In this document: one piece after another, positions 35,715 to 44,230 of the stretch | Layout: every line of letters starts with the position of its first letter | Numbering within the stretch: the stretch's first letter is position 1 | Assembly (NCBI GenBank): GCA_044379485.1 | Contig: JBIPOE010000009.1 | Location: 1-64,000, forward strand | Direction: 5' to 3' | Origin: CAMDMI01 sp044379485 | GTDB taxonomy: Bacteria > Bacteroidota > Bacteroidia > Cytophagales > Flexibacteraceae | DNA: 64,000 nucleotides | Position numbers and translations under genes: made by a program | The notes under the pieces: generated by a model | Told to the model about the DNA's origin: nothing | Seen by the model: only the letters and a program-made list of their open reading frames with translations | The model's database searches: none

Positions 35715-35870
35715 TTAGTTGTTTTTCAACCAATCTTGTACCTGATCGTTTGGTACAATTTCTTCTTTAAAGGTGTATGCACCAGTTTTAGGCGACTTAA
35801 CAGCCTTAATTACTTTGGTAAAAGCCTTGCCTTCACCAGTTTTGAGCGTTGCAACTACTTTCTTTGCCAT
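35715..35870 (-). CDS. DUF4295 protein, Bacteroidota-specific, probably ribosomal
   Basis: A basic 51-residue protein, starting MAKKVVATLKTGEGK and ending QDWLKNN. It belongs to DUF4295, found in Bacteroidota between rpmG and ftsY, exactly its place here: it begins two bases after rpmG ends. The location suggests a ribosomal role. A Bacteroidota-specific large-subunit protein (bL38) has been reported from the Flavobacterium johnsoniae ribosome; this family is a plausible match, but I cannot confirm it. Confidence 0.88.
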   Translation of the reverse strand: MAKKVVATLKTGEGKAFTKVIKAVKSPKTGAYTFKEEIVPNDQVQDWLKNN

Positions 35871-35872
35871 GG

Positions 35873-36055
35873 TTACTTAATTTCTTTGTGAACAGTTACT
35901 TTCTTAAGAATTGGATTGTATTTTTTCAACTCCATTCTCTGGGTTGTGTTCTTCCTGTTTTTCGTCGTTATGTAACGAGAAGTTCCTGGCACGCCACTGT
36001 TCTTGTGCTCAGTGCATTCCATAATTACTTGTATGCGATTACCTTTCTTTGCCAT
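35873..36055 (-). CDS. rpmG: Ribosomal protein bL33
   Basis: Large-subunit protein of 60 residues beginning MAKKGNRIQVIMECTEHKNSG and ending with LKKYNPILKKVTVHKE (family end). Only one cysteine is present, so the zinc ribbon of C-plus L33 is lost. ATG 36055 is correct: an in-frame ATG 24 bases upstream would overlap the promoter. rpmB, which often precedes it, is absent here. Confidence 0.95.
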   Translation of the reverse strand: MAKKGNRIQVIMECTEHKNSGVPGTSRYITTKNRKNTTQRMELKKYNPILKKVTVHKEIK

Positions 36056-36076
36056 GTCTTTTCCGAAAATGGAGTG

Positions 36077-36084
36077 CAAAAGTA
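36077..36084 (-). promoter_or_regulatory. Probable -7 box of rpmG
   Basis: The minus strand reads TACTTTTG followed by CAC, a full match to TAnnTTTG, 21 bases before the rpmG ATG. Confidence 0.65.
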
Positions 36085-36155
36085 GTGTTATTTTTGATTC
36101 AAGAATCGTTTTTTATAAAAAAGATTTGAATTTCTTTTTTAATCCCAAATTTCCC

Positions 36156-36187
36156 TTGTCCACTTTCGGTTTTTGATGGTATATTTG
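36156..36187 (+). promoter_or_regulatory. Probable promoter of the small membrane protein gene
   Basis: TTG at 36156-36158 and TATATTTG at 36180-36187 are 21 bases apart; the second box ends 28 bases before the ATG. Confidence 0.5.
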
Positions 36188-36215
36188 AAGACTTATTGTG
36201 TATTGAATTTTAGAT

Positions 36216-36452
36216 ATGACATCAGAAGCGAACTTCAAATTTTGGGATTTTAACATTTGGCAGAACATCTCTGCAACTGGCCTTGTGGTATCTGGAATGT
36301 CTCAAGCTGGTTTGCATTTTGCTGACAGACAAGTAGATAACTTTTCTTATGTATATTGGATCTGGGCACTTGTATTTTTTGCTGGAACCATGTTGAAATA
36401 TTATTATTTTAAAAATGGGATTGAACCAGATCACCACCACCACGATCATTAA
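36216..36452 (+). CDS. Small membrane protein with His-rich tail
   Basis: A 78-residue protein, not recognised. It has a soluble start with two Trp (KFWDFNIWQNIS), a weak hydrophobic segment, one clear membrane helix (YWIWALVFFAGTMLKYYYF) and a C-terminal tail DHHHHDH that could bind metal ions. It has its own promoter box and lies 18-42 bases before radC depending on the radC start, so both may be on one transcript. Confidence 0.7.
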   Translation: MTSEANFKFWDFNIWQNISATGLVVSGMSQAGLHFADRQVDNFSYVYWIWALVFFAGTMLKYYYFKNGIEPDHHHHDH

Positions 36453-36494
36453 TCGCGATATAATAAATTCTTGAAAATTTTAGCCCGGTCTGAA

Positions 36495-37199
36495 ATGGGT
36501 GAAAACTATTCTGAAAAAAGATTAACAATTCAAAATTGGGCTGAAGATGACAGACCCAGAGAGAAACTGATTTTGAAGGGGAAGTCATCATTGTCTGATG
36601 CGGAATTGGTAGCTATACTGATAGGATCCGGAACAACTGATGAGTCAGCTGTAGATGTTGCCAAGCGAATATTGTCACTTGGAAACTTTGACCTGAACCA
36701 ATTGGCCAAAATGGGTGTTAAAGACCTGTGTAAGATAAAAGGAATAGGAGAGGCTAAAGCAATTTCTATAATTGCAGCTATGGAACTAGGCAGGCGTAGA
36801 AAGGAGGTGGAAACAGAAATTCCATCGCAACTACTTGGTTCTAAAGCAATATATAATTTCATGCGGGCTGATTTGCTGGACCTTCCAACGGAGCAATTTT
36901 GGGTAATTTTGATGAATCAAAGTTTACGGCCCGTTAAAAAAGTAAAAATAAGTGAAGGCGGAATTTCAAGTGTAATAGTGGATTACAGGATTATTTTTAA
37001 GGAAGCATTTGAAAATCTGGCAACCAATATGGTGCTTATGCACAACCACCCTTCAGGGAAAACAGAGCCTAGTCAGGAAGATATTAACCTAACAAAAAAA
37101 ATAGTAGAGGCAGGTAAAATATTAAATATCCGAATTCTTGATCATATTATTTTTGCCAACTCAGGATATTTTAGCTTTTCCGACGAAGGAAGATTATGA
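36495..37199 (+). CDS. radC: RadC-family JAMM protein
   Basis: RadC-like protein of 234 residues. An N-terminal helix-hairpin-helix part (LAKMGVKDLCKIKGIGEAKA) is followed by the JAMM metal-binding domain with HNHPSGKTEPSQED. Despite the name, a role in DNA repair is not proven. ATG 36495 is preferred over TTG 36471, because family members begin just before LTIQNWAEDDRPREKL. The stop overlaps the next start (ATGA). Confidence 0.9.
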   Translation: MGENYSEKRLTIQNWAEDDRPREKLILKGKSSLSDAELVAILIGSGTTDESAVDVAKRILSLGNFDLNQLAKMGVKDLCKIKGIGEAKAISIIAAMELGRRRKEVETEIPSQLLGSKAIYNFMRADLLDLPTEQFWVILMNQSLRPVKKVKISEGGISSVIVDYRIIFKEAFENLATNMVLMHNHPSGKTEPSQEDINLTKKIVEAGKILNIRILDHIIFANSGYFSFSDEGRL

Positions 37200-37816
37200 A
37201 AGTGAAGCCTGTTTTATTTTTTGGCTCGATTGCCCTTGTTATTATTTTTGGTACTCTTTTTTCTGTGATTGAATTAACTCCTGAACAAAATGAATTCAAT
37301 CCGGGTGACATCGTTTCATTTAGAAAAGCCAAAGATTCGTTTTTAAAGCAAAAGATTGATTCTCCTTTTTATCGCGATTTGAATTTTGATTCCCTTTACT
37401 ATTATTTACCAAACCCAAAATTTGTTTTTCGATCTGATATTTTCAAAGTGGTTGATGGTGAAGAACTTGACTTGATGCCCGATAGAACAGGGTATGCATC
37501 ACACAAAGTGGTTTCTTATGCAATTCTGGAAAGTGAAACCTGGCGGGACACTTTATATTTACTCAAAGACCTCGAAGAGGAAAGCGATACCAATTTTTTT
37601 ATTCCATTTTCAGACCTAAGTAATGGACAAGGTACCTATGGCGGAGGCCGATATTTAGACCTGGTCATAAAACCTGGAAGGCAAGCTGTAATTGATTTTA
37701 ACTTCGCTTACAATCCGTATTGCGCATACAAAGCCGATTTTGTCTGTCCTAAGATTCCTGGCATCAATAAATTGAGCAAAGCAATGGAAGCAGGTGAGAA
37801 AAACTACAGCCCATAA
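37196..37816 (+). CDS. DUF1684 domain protein, membrane-anchored
   Basis: A 206-residue protein with an N-terminal signal anchor (LFFGSIALVIIFGTLFSVI) and the DUF1684 signature near the end: GGRYLDLVIK, VIDFNFAYNPYCAYKA, FVCPKIPG and AGEKNY. The family has no firm function. It overlaps radC by four bases, so it is translationally coupled to it. Confidence 0.85.
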   Translation: MKVKPVLFFGSIALVIIFGTLFSVIELTPEQNEFNPGDIVSFRKAKDSFLKQKIDSPFYRDLNFDSLYYYLPNPKFVFRSDIFKVVDGEELDLMPDRTGYASHKVVSYAILESETWRDTLYLLKDLEEESDTNFFIPFSDLSNGQGTYGGGRYLDLVIKPGRQAVIDFNFAYNPYCAYKADFVCPKIPGINKLSKAMEAGEKNYSP

Positions 37817-37865
37817 CTTGAAATGGGTTAATATTCTCCCCACTTTTGCAGCTAGTTAATATTGT

Positions 37866-38786
37866 ATGGACTTCGAACTACTTCAAAATTTATGTGACAT
37901 TCCCGGTACAAGCGGGGATGAATTAGCAATTCGGGATTTTATTCTCCAATATATTAATAATCAAAAACATAGTTGGAAAATTCAACCTGAAATTTGGGCT
38001 GGAGACGGATTCCAGAATAATGTAGTGCTCATTTTTGGTAAGCCTGCAATTGGTTTTTATGCCCATTTGGACACTGTAGGTTTTACTGTTCGTTATGATA
38101 ATTATGTAATTCCAATTGGTGGGATAGATGGAAAAACTGGTGATACCCTTGTTTTTGAACAAGAGGGTAAAACTTTGGAAACACGGCTCATCTACGAGGA
38201 AGAAAACGACCTGATCATGGTTGATGCCCATTTGCCTATAGTTCCCGGAACAGCACTGAGCTACAAACCAGATTTTGAATTTAAGGATTCATATATTAAA
38301 AGCCCATATTTAGATGATCGATTAGGTGTTTACGGTCTTCTTGAACTTGCCAAAACTGCCGATAACATTGCCCTTGTTTTTACAACCTACGAGGAGCATG
38401 GTGGTGGAGGGGCAGGCTATCTGGCCAGACTTCTGTTTGAAAAATTCAAGGTTTCAAAAGCCATTATTGCCGATGTAACCTGGATAACTGAAGGTGTTCA
38501 TTTTGGAAAAGGTCCTGTTATTTCATTGAGAGACAGTAGAATACCTCGAAAAGTTTTTGTAGATGAAATTAGAAAAATAGCCAAACATGCAGGTATTCCA
38601 TTTCAGCTGGAGGTAGAAGCTCAAGGGGGAAGCGATGGAAGGGAAATTCAACATTTGCCTTACCCTATTGATTGGTGCTTTATTGGCCCACCTTCTGAAA
38701 ACGCTCATTCCTCATTAGAAATTGTTCATCAAAACGATGCTGAGTTATTTGTTGATATGCTTCGGGTCCTGGCTAAACAATTGTAA
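37866..38786 (+). CDS. M42/M20-like metallo-aminopeptidase
   Basis: A 306-residue co-catalytic metallopeptidase-like protein. Metal ligands fit YAHLDTVGF (His, Asp), SPYLDDRLGVYGLLEL (Asp), TTYEEHGGGGAG (Glu), IADVTW (Asp) and SENAHSSLE (His). This resembles M42 glutamyl-aminopeptidases, but the sequence is shorter and diverged from typical ones. The PGTSGDE start is typical of the clan. The substrate is unknown. Confidence 0.82.
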   Translation: MDFELLQNLCDIPGTSGDELAIRDFILQYINNQKHSWKIQPEIWAGDGFQNNVVLIFGKPAIGFYAHLDTVGFTVRYDNYVIPIGGIDGKTGDTLVFEQEGKTLETRLIYEEENDLIMVDAHLPIVPGTALSYKPDFEFKDSYIKSPYLDDRLGVYGLLELAKTADNIALVFTTYEEHGGGGAGYLARLLFEKFKVSKAIIADVTWITEGVHFGKGPVISLRDSRIPRKVFVDEIRKIAKHAGIPFQLEVEAQGGSDGREIQHLPYPIDWCFIGPPSENAHSSLEIVHQNDAELFVDMLRVLAKQL

Positions 38787-38803
38787 AATTTGTTCTCAGG
38801 CTT

Positions 38804-39565
38804 TTATACTAAGGCCTCTTTTTCTGTTAGATCTTCAACAATTTCATCTTCCTTGATAAAAACTAAACTTGTTCCGGATTGAAATTGCCTGAATTTAATA
38901 TCCTTTATCGCATTCTGGAAAATTTTCAATTTTTCAGGATCTAAAGTGCTGGCAAATTCTAAAAGAAATATTCTGACTTTTGGAACCCAATCTTCAAAAT
39001 TCTTTATAAATATGTCAATTCCGGACCCATTCAAATCTGTTTTAAAAATATCGATTTGATTCCAGTTTTTTTCAGCCAAAATATCATTTACAGTTATGGA
39101 ATAAAGTTCAGATTCATTTTCATCTCCTACTTTTTCAATTTCAAAGCCTTGATTTTTATATCGTTTGTCAACTATAACAACTTTTGAATTTTGATTCAAA
39201 AGACAGTTGGTAAATCTTGTAACTAGGGAAATATATTGGGTGTTCTTTTGAAGTGTAGAAAAATTTGAATCTATTGGTTCTATGGAAGCAATTCTTGCAT
39301 TTGGATACATCCTATTGAAGAAAACAGTAGAATACCCTACATGAGATCCATTGTCAATGATAGTTAAAGGTTTGAAGTTAAGTGATCCAATATCAAGACT
39401 TTTGGTTAAAAATATGTGTTGAAAAACATCTTCATCAATACCATTATTTCTAATGATAAATGGATAATAGTTTTTCTTTAATTCGTTTAATACTTTGCTT
39501 TTCCGCCTGTTATTTCCAATTGAAGAGAAAAAGCCTAACAAGCTATTGAATATATTTTTTGCCAT
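38804..39565 (-). CDS. FkbM-family methyltransferase
   Basis: SAM-dependent methyltransferase of 253 residues, with the SAM loop IIDNGSHVGYSTVFF, the acidic end ASIEPIDSNF and the later DIFKTDLNGSG. FkbM enzymes often methylate sugars or glycans. No glycan cluster surrounds it. The weak N-terminal part and high AT content fit an accessory gene. Substrate unknown. Confidence 0.8.
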   Translation of the reverse strand: MAKNIFNSLLGFFSSIGNNRRKSKVLNELKKNYYPFIIRNNGIDEDVFQHIFLTKSLDIGSLNFKPLTIIDNGSHVGYSTVFFNRMYPNARIASIEPIDSNFSTLQKNTQYISLVTRFTNCLLNQNSKVVIVDKRYKNQGFEIEKVGDENESELYSITVNDILAEKNWNQIDIFKTDLNGSGIDIFIKNFEDWVPKVRIFLLEFASTLDPEKLKIFQNAIKDIKFRQFQSGTSLVFIKEDEIVEDLTEKEALV

Positions 39566-39693
39566 ATCTGCTTTTCAGCAGTTTGAAGGAGATGTAAAAC
39601 CAAATAAAGAGAAAATATAGTTGGTTAAGGTTTTTTTATTTTTCGCACCTGCATTAAAGCGATGAAACCTATTGAATTCCATATTTTTACCTC

Positions 39694-40605
39694 ATGAATT
39701 CAAGTCCAATTTTAAGAAAAGGAGACTCCGTTTTTCTGATTTCGCCTTCTTATTCGGCAGACAAGCTGGATATTGAAAATGGAATTAAAGAGCTAGAAAC
39801 CAGTGGCTTAGATGTACAAAATGGCAAATCAATTTTTAATTCCTGGGGAAGTTTTTCGGGAACTGATCCTGAAAGATTGATAGATCTTCAAGCTGCAATT
39901 GATTCTGATATAGCAAAAGCAATCATTTGTATAAGAGGGGGTTATGGTTTGAGTCGGATAATTACAAAGCTGAATTGGGATAAATTTGTTGAAAACCCTA
40001 AGTGGCTTATTGGTTTTAGTGACATTACCCTTTTACATCTCCAAATTCAGCAGTTTGGACTGCGATCTATTCATGGATTGATGGCTGCCAGATTTACAAA
40101 ACCTGAACATCAGCCAAGTTTCGAGCGTCTTTTCAAATTGCTTTTTGATTTAAATCCGAATCTTAAACAAACTGTGCAACCGCAGGGAGTTTTTATCGAT
40201 CCAATAGAAGGTGAACTAATTGGAGGAAATTTAACAATGTTAGCACATTCTATGGGTACCAATTTGGCCCCTAAATTTTCGGGAAAAATTCTTTTTCTTG
40301 AGGAGGTAGGGGAACCATTTTATAAAATAGACAGAATGATTCACCAGTTAAAACTAGCGGGAATAACCAATGGACTCAAGGCTGTTGTTTTGGGCCAGTT
40401 CACCGATTGCAAGGATTTAGGTTTTCCATTACCTCTAAATGAAATTTTTAAGTCAGTTTTTACTGGAACACCTATTTTTTCGGGGCTTCAATCGGGCCAT
40501 GCAGAGCCAAATTTCCCTTTAATTTTAGGCGAAATGGCTACCATCCGAAAGCAAGGCAATAATATTCTTTTGGAACAGGTGCTGAAAACAAAACAGTTGC
40601 TTTAA
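39694..40605 (+). CDS. LD-carboxypeptidase, S66 family
   Basis: Cytoplasmic enzyme of 303 residues that trims murein tetrapeptides during cell-wall recycling. The nucleophile is Ser109 in GFSDITLLH, with RGGYGLSRI before it; glutamate in FLEEVGEPFYKIDRMI and histidine in SGHAEPNFPL complete the triad. It is convergent with the CocE gene, 5 bases apart. Confidence 0.93.
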   Translation: MNSSPILRKGDSVFLISPSYSADKLDIENGIKELETSGLDVQNGKSIFNSWGSFSGTDPERLIDLQAAIDSDIAKAIICIRGGYGLSRIITKLNWDKFVENPKWLIGFSDITLLHLQIQQFGLRSIHGLMAARFTKPEHQPSFERLFKLLFDLNPNLKQTVQPQGVFIDPIEGELIGGNLTMLAHSMGTNLAPKFSGKILFLEEVGEPFYKIDRMIHQLKLAGITNGLKAVVLGQFTDCKDLGFPLPLNEIFKSVFTGTPIFSGLQSGHAEPNFPLILGEMATIRKQGNNILLEQVLKTKQLL

Positions 40606-40610
40606 CCTGT

Positions 40611-42482
40611 TTACTTTTTAAGCTCCATGTATTTAATTCCACTTGGGAATCTGGCAGAATGAAAGATTTTGATCTTTGATTTTTGAAAATCTTCTGCTTT
40701 TGCTGAATAAATATTGGTAAACTTTTGAGGATTCAAGTCAACCAAGGGAAACCAGGAACTTTGAACATGGACCATTATTTTATGTCCTGACTTGAAGGTG
40801 TGATTGACATCACAAAGTTTAAATTTAACTTCATTGATTTCGTTAACTGTAAAAGGTTCAGGCTTTTCCAAGCTGTTTCTAAACTTCCCTCTCATTACAT
40901 CCCCTCTAACCAGCATTTGATAACCACCCATTTTGTTGCCATTTTCCTGGATACTGGGCTCATCAGGAAATACATCAATTAATTTAATAACCACGTCAGC
41001 ATCATCTGTGGATGGCATCATAAAAATGTCTGCCATTAAAGGGCCTGTCATAGTTATGTCTTCTTTTAAGGGCGGTGTTTCATATACCATTACATCGGGT
41101 CTTCGCGTTGCAAATCTTTGATCTTCAATCATGTATTCCTTGGGCATTTGGGTAGTTATTACATTTGTAAAAGGCACTGGTTTTAAAGGATCACTAACAT
41201 ATTCATCAAAACTATTGCCTCCAGTTAAGCCTTCCATTGTGGTCGAAAGTTTTCCAGATGGGAAAAAGAAAAGTTCTTTTTCTTCTGCCTCAGAGGGAGG
41301 CCAATTTTTGTATGCCTTCCATACGTTTGAACCGGTTTCAAACATATAGGCTTCTGGCAATTCCAGTTCGGTATCGCCCTTTAAATAATGATTGAAGAAC
41401 TCAGACTCAATTTTCTTTCTGTAAAAGCTTCCTGTTTTACTATCAAAGTTTATAGGTCCAAGATTTTGAGCGTCTCCTCTACCCCATTGCCCATGGCTCC
41501 AAGGCCCCACAACCAATAGATTTGAGTTTTTAGGATTTTTTTGTTCTATATTTTGATACAAATTCAAAGCTCCATACAAATTCTCAGCATCAAAAAGGCC
41601 GCCCACCACCAAAGTTGCTGCCTTAATTCCTTTAAAGTGTTGAAGTGCATTCCTTTCTTTCCAAAAACTATCATAATCCGAATGTGCCATTAAATCGTTC
41701 CAGAATGGTATTTCATAATTTAGATACAGTTTGTTGGCGTTTTCAAGTGGACCCATTTGCTTAAAAAAGTAATATCCATCTTGAGTGCCGTGGTTAAAAG
41801 GCGGGTTGTTTTCTGTGGTAAGCGAACTTCTTAATTTACCAAATGAGCTAAAAAAGTTAAAAGCATGAGGTAAAAAAAAAGCCCCATTGTGGTGAAAATC
41901 ATCTCCTGAAAACCAATCCATTACTGGTGCCTGAGGCGAAACAGCTACAAGATTCGGATGATTTGATAAGGCTCCCATTGCAGCATAAAATCCTGGATAA
42001 GAGACTCCCCACATCCCAACTTTGCCATTGTTGTTTTTTAAATTTTTAAGCATCCAGGAAATACTGTCAAAGGCATCGCTACTTTCGTCAATATCCTTAT
42101 TCCCTTTTTTGGTTGGTTTAAATGGCCGCACATCCTGAAAAATCCCTTCAGACATGTACCTGCCCCTCACATCTTGAAAAACAAAAATATAACCACTTTT
42201 TTGGAGAAATTCATTATTTCCCAGTTGAGTTTTATAGTCATCTGGTCCGTAAGGGCCTACACCATAAGGGGTTCGTTGGAAAAGAATTGGATACTTTTTA
42301 CTTTCATCTTTTGGGGCATATACTACTGTAAAAAGCTTAACCCCATCCCGCATTTGAATGGAATAAACTGTTTTTGTGTAGTTTGCTTTTACATCATATG
42401 GTTGTTCCTGGGCCAATAAAATCCCTGTGAAACAAGCACTTAAATTAAGTAAAAAAAGAAACTTTAAAAATAATTTACCCAT
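40611..42482 (-). CDS. CocE/NonD (S15 X-Pro peptidase-like) hydrolase, exported
   Basis: Alpha/beta hydrolase of about 623 residues. A signal peptide (LFLKFLFLLNLSACFTGILLA, shown up to its cleavage region) is followed by the catalytic domain with QDVRGRYMSEG, nucleophile Ser in MWGVSYPGFYAA, and DAENLYGA with the WSHGQWGRG histidine region; the C-terminal half is the jelly-roll domain of S15 enzymes. It may act on peptides or esters. A start at 42500 would extend six residues. Its start overlaps or nearly touches the end of dedA (42475). Confidence 0.9.
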   Translation of the reverse strand: MGKLFLKFLFLLNLSACFTGILLAQEQPYDVKANYTKTVYSIQMRDGVKLFTVVYAPKDESKKYPILFQRTPYGVGPYGPDDYKTQLGNNEFLQKSGYIFVFQDVRGRYMSEGIFQDVRPFKPTKKGNKDIDESSDAFDSISWMLKNLKNNNGKVGMWGVSYPGFYAAMGALSNHPNLVAVSPQAPVMDWFSGDDFHHNGAFFLPHAFNFFSSFGKLRSSLTTENNPPFNHGTQDGYYFFKQMGPLENANKLYLNYEIPFWNDLMAHSDYDSFWKERNALQHFKGIKAATLVVGGLFDAENLYGALNLYQNIEQKNPKNSNLLVVGPWSHGQWGRGDAQNLGPINFDSKTGSFYRKKIESEFFNHYLKGDTELELPEAYMFETGSNVWKAYKNWPPSEAEEKELFFFPSGKLSTTMEGLTGGNSFDEYVSDPLKPVPFTNVITTQMPKEYMIEDQRFATRRPDVMVYETPPLKEDITMTGPLMADIFMMPSTDDADVVIKLIDVFPDEPSIQENGNKMGGYQMLVRGDVMRGKFRNSLEKPEPFTVNEINEVKFKLCDVNHTFKSGHKIMVHVQSSWFPLVDLNPQKFTNIYSAKAEDFQKSKIKIFHSARFPSGIKYMELKK

Positions 42483-43140
42483 TTTTTTTATTAGGGACAC
42501 CTTCTTTGTTTTCCCGCCGCAGCTTAATAAAAGAGTTAATTACCGCCACACTCGTCAACAAAATAAACGCAAGTATAATGTATTCCACGTAGTTGAGTAT
42601 CCCCGGAAAGCGCATTCCTAAAAAATAACCCAAAAGGCAAAGGGTAAGGACCCATAAAATGGCCCCTGAAATGTTGTAAATGGCAAATCGGGAAGGTTTC
42701 ATTTTAATAATTCCTGCCAGGATTGGCGCAAATGTCCGGATAACAGGAAGGAAGCGACCAATGATTAGAGCATTGCCGCCATATTTTGTAAATACTTTTT
42801 CCGTATTTGTGATGTATTGTCTTTTGAAAAAGAAATTTTCTTTCCTTTTCATTAAGCTATCACCCAAGTATTTACCAAAAAAATATCCGGTATAATTTCC
42901 CGCTATTGCAGCTGCGGCCAAACAAAAAAGCATTAATAAAATGGGTACTTTAACAATGCCCAGACCGCAAAACATTCCAGCTGTAAACAGTAAATAATCA
43001 CCAGGAAGAAAGAAGCAGAAAAACAAACCTGTTTCCGCAAATACAATTAGGGTGACCAGAATCAATCCACCTTTTGAAATAATTTCTTCTGAGTTGAGTA
43101 GAAACTGAACGAAATTTACCATCTCCTCCATCGGGGTCAA
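42475..43140 (-). CDS. DedA-family membrane protein
   Basis: Inner-membrane protein of 221 residues with the DedA (SNARE-associated) fold: FFCFFLPGDYLLFTAGM, GNYTGYFFGKYLGD and IGRFLPVIRTFAPILAGI, the last with the family arginine residues. DedA members act as undecaprenyl-phosphate or phospholipid flippases. It overlaps the start of the CocE gene by a few bases. Five to six helices. Confidence 0.92.
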   Translation of the reverse strand: MTPMEEMVNFVQFLLNSEEIISKGGLILVTLIVFAETGLFFCFFLPGDYLLFTAGMFCGLGIVKVPILLMLFCLAAAAIAGNYTGYFFGKYLGDSLMKRKENFFFKRQYITNTEKVFTKYGGNALIIGRFLPVIRTFAPILAGIIKMKPSRFAIYNISGAILWVLTLCLLGYFLGMRFPGILNYVEYIILAFILLTSVAVINSFIKLRRENKEGVPNKKNG

Positions 43141-43295
43141 ATGTAGGCCAATTTATCAATATCGGGAAAACATAAAGCCGTTTTAAGTTTAAAATAAATA
43201 TTGCTTCAAATTAAATTATTCAAAAGTTGAAATGAGTTGTTGCAGTTTAGATCAAAACCTGCCATTATTGCCTTTCTTTCAAACAACATTAGAAA

Positions 43296-44192
43296 ATGCT
43301 AAAAGTGTCCCTTCTTCGTTTTGCTGTTCCAATTTTTGCAACTGCCCTATTGTCTTCTTGTGGGTCCAATCCTGAGAAAGAAACAAAAACTGTTGATACA
43401 GTTGCCGTTTCAAAAAATGCAGAATTGCTCAATATAATTGATGATTTAATAATTAAACTTCCTCGTCCTTCTGAAATTCCAAACTTAATTGCTATGACTG
43501 GAGCAGAGTTTGAAGAAAAACTCTTAAATCCAATTGAAAATGGCGAAAAAGTCTTAGGCGATGCTTCAAAAGCTGCATTTAATATTGGAGTTTTTGGTGC
43601 GGATGTAGGATATTTAGCAGCTTATGAAAAAGGGACTGAAGCGAGTAAAATATTTGTTGTTACTAAAAAATTGGCTGATAAAGTTGGAGTTTCTGCCGCT
43701 TTCGATCCTTCAATTGTAGCGAGACTTGAAAAAAACCTTGAAAGGAAAGACTCTTTAATAGTGATTACTGATGCTTCTCTTGCAAAATCTGCCTCAATTT
43801 TAAAGGCAAATGAACAAATTAAAGATGCAGCATTGGTAATAACCGGTGCTTTTGTGGAGGGCCTTTATTTGAATTGTGGCCTAATTCACGATTATCCACC
43901 TACTGGTCTGCCAAAGGCGGAGCAAGATAAAATTCTTGTTCCATTGGTTAGTAGTGTCATAAAACAAGAAGGTGCATTGGCAAGTGTTATTGATTTATTG
44001 AAAAATGTAAACAACGGTGATGAGGTTACAACTAGTCTGATCACTAAGCTGGAAAGTGCTTTAGCCATTTACAAAAAAGCAGATTGGCCAAAAAAGCTTG
44101 CAGAAAATAATGGTTCATTAATTCCTACAGAGAAAGATATTCATGAATTGGCAATTGCTATTAGTGAAATCAGAAATGAATTGACCCGATAA
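43296..44192 (+). CDS. Lipoprotein of unknown function paired with ABC fusion
   Basis: A 298-residue lipoprotein: signal LLRFAVPIFATALLSSC with the lipobox cysteine followed by GSNPEK, so the mature protein is outer-membrane directed. The rest is almost wholly helical and without further cysteine motifs, apart from GLYLNCG. I do not recognise a domain. It lies 38 bases before the 1005-residue ABC gene on the same strand. The pairing suggests a joint role in export or envelope maintenance (inference). Confidence 0.75.
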   Translation: MLKVSLLRFAVPIFATALLSSCGSNPEKETKTVDTVAVSKNAELLNIIDDLIIKLPRPSEIPNLIAMTGAEFEEKLLNPIENGEKVLGDASKAAFNIGVFGADVGYLAAYEKGTEASKIFVVTKKLADKVGVSAAFDPSIVARLEKNLERKDSLIVITDASLAKSASILKANEQIKDAALVITGAFVEGLYLNCGLIHDYPPTGLPKAEQDKILVPLVSSVIKQEGALASVIDLLKNVNNGDEVTTSLITKLESALAIYKKADWPKKLAENNGSLIPTEKDIHELAIAISEIRNELTR

Positions 44193-44230
44193 TATTTTAA
44201 AACAGAGATTCGAAGCAATAGCTATTTGAA

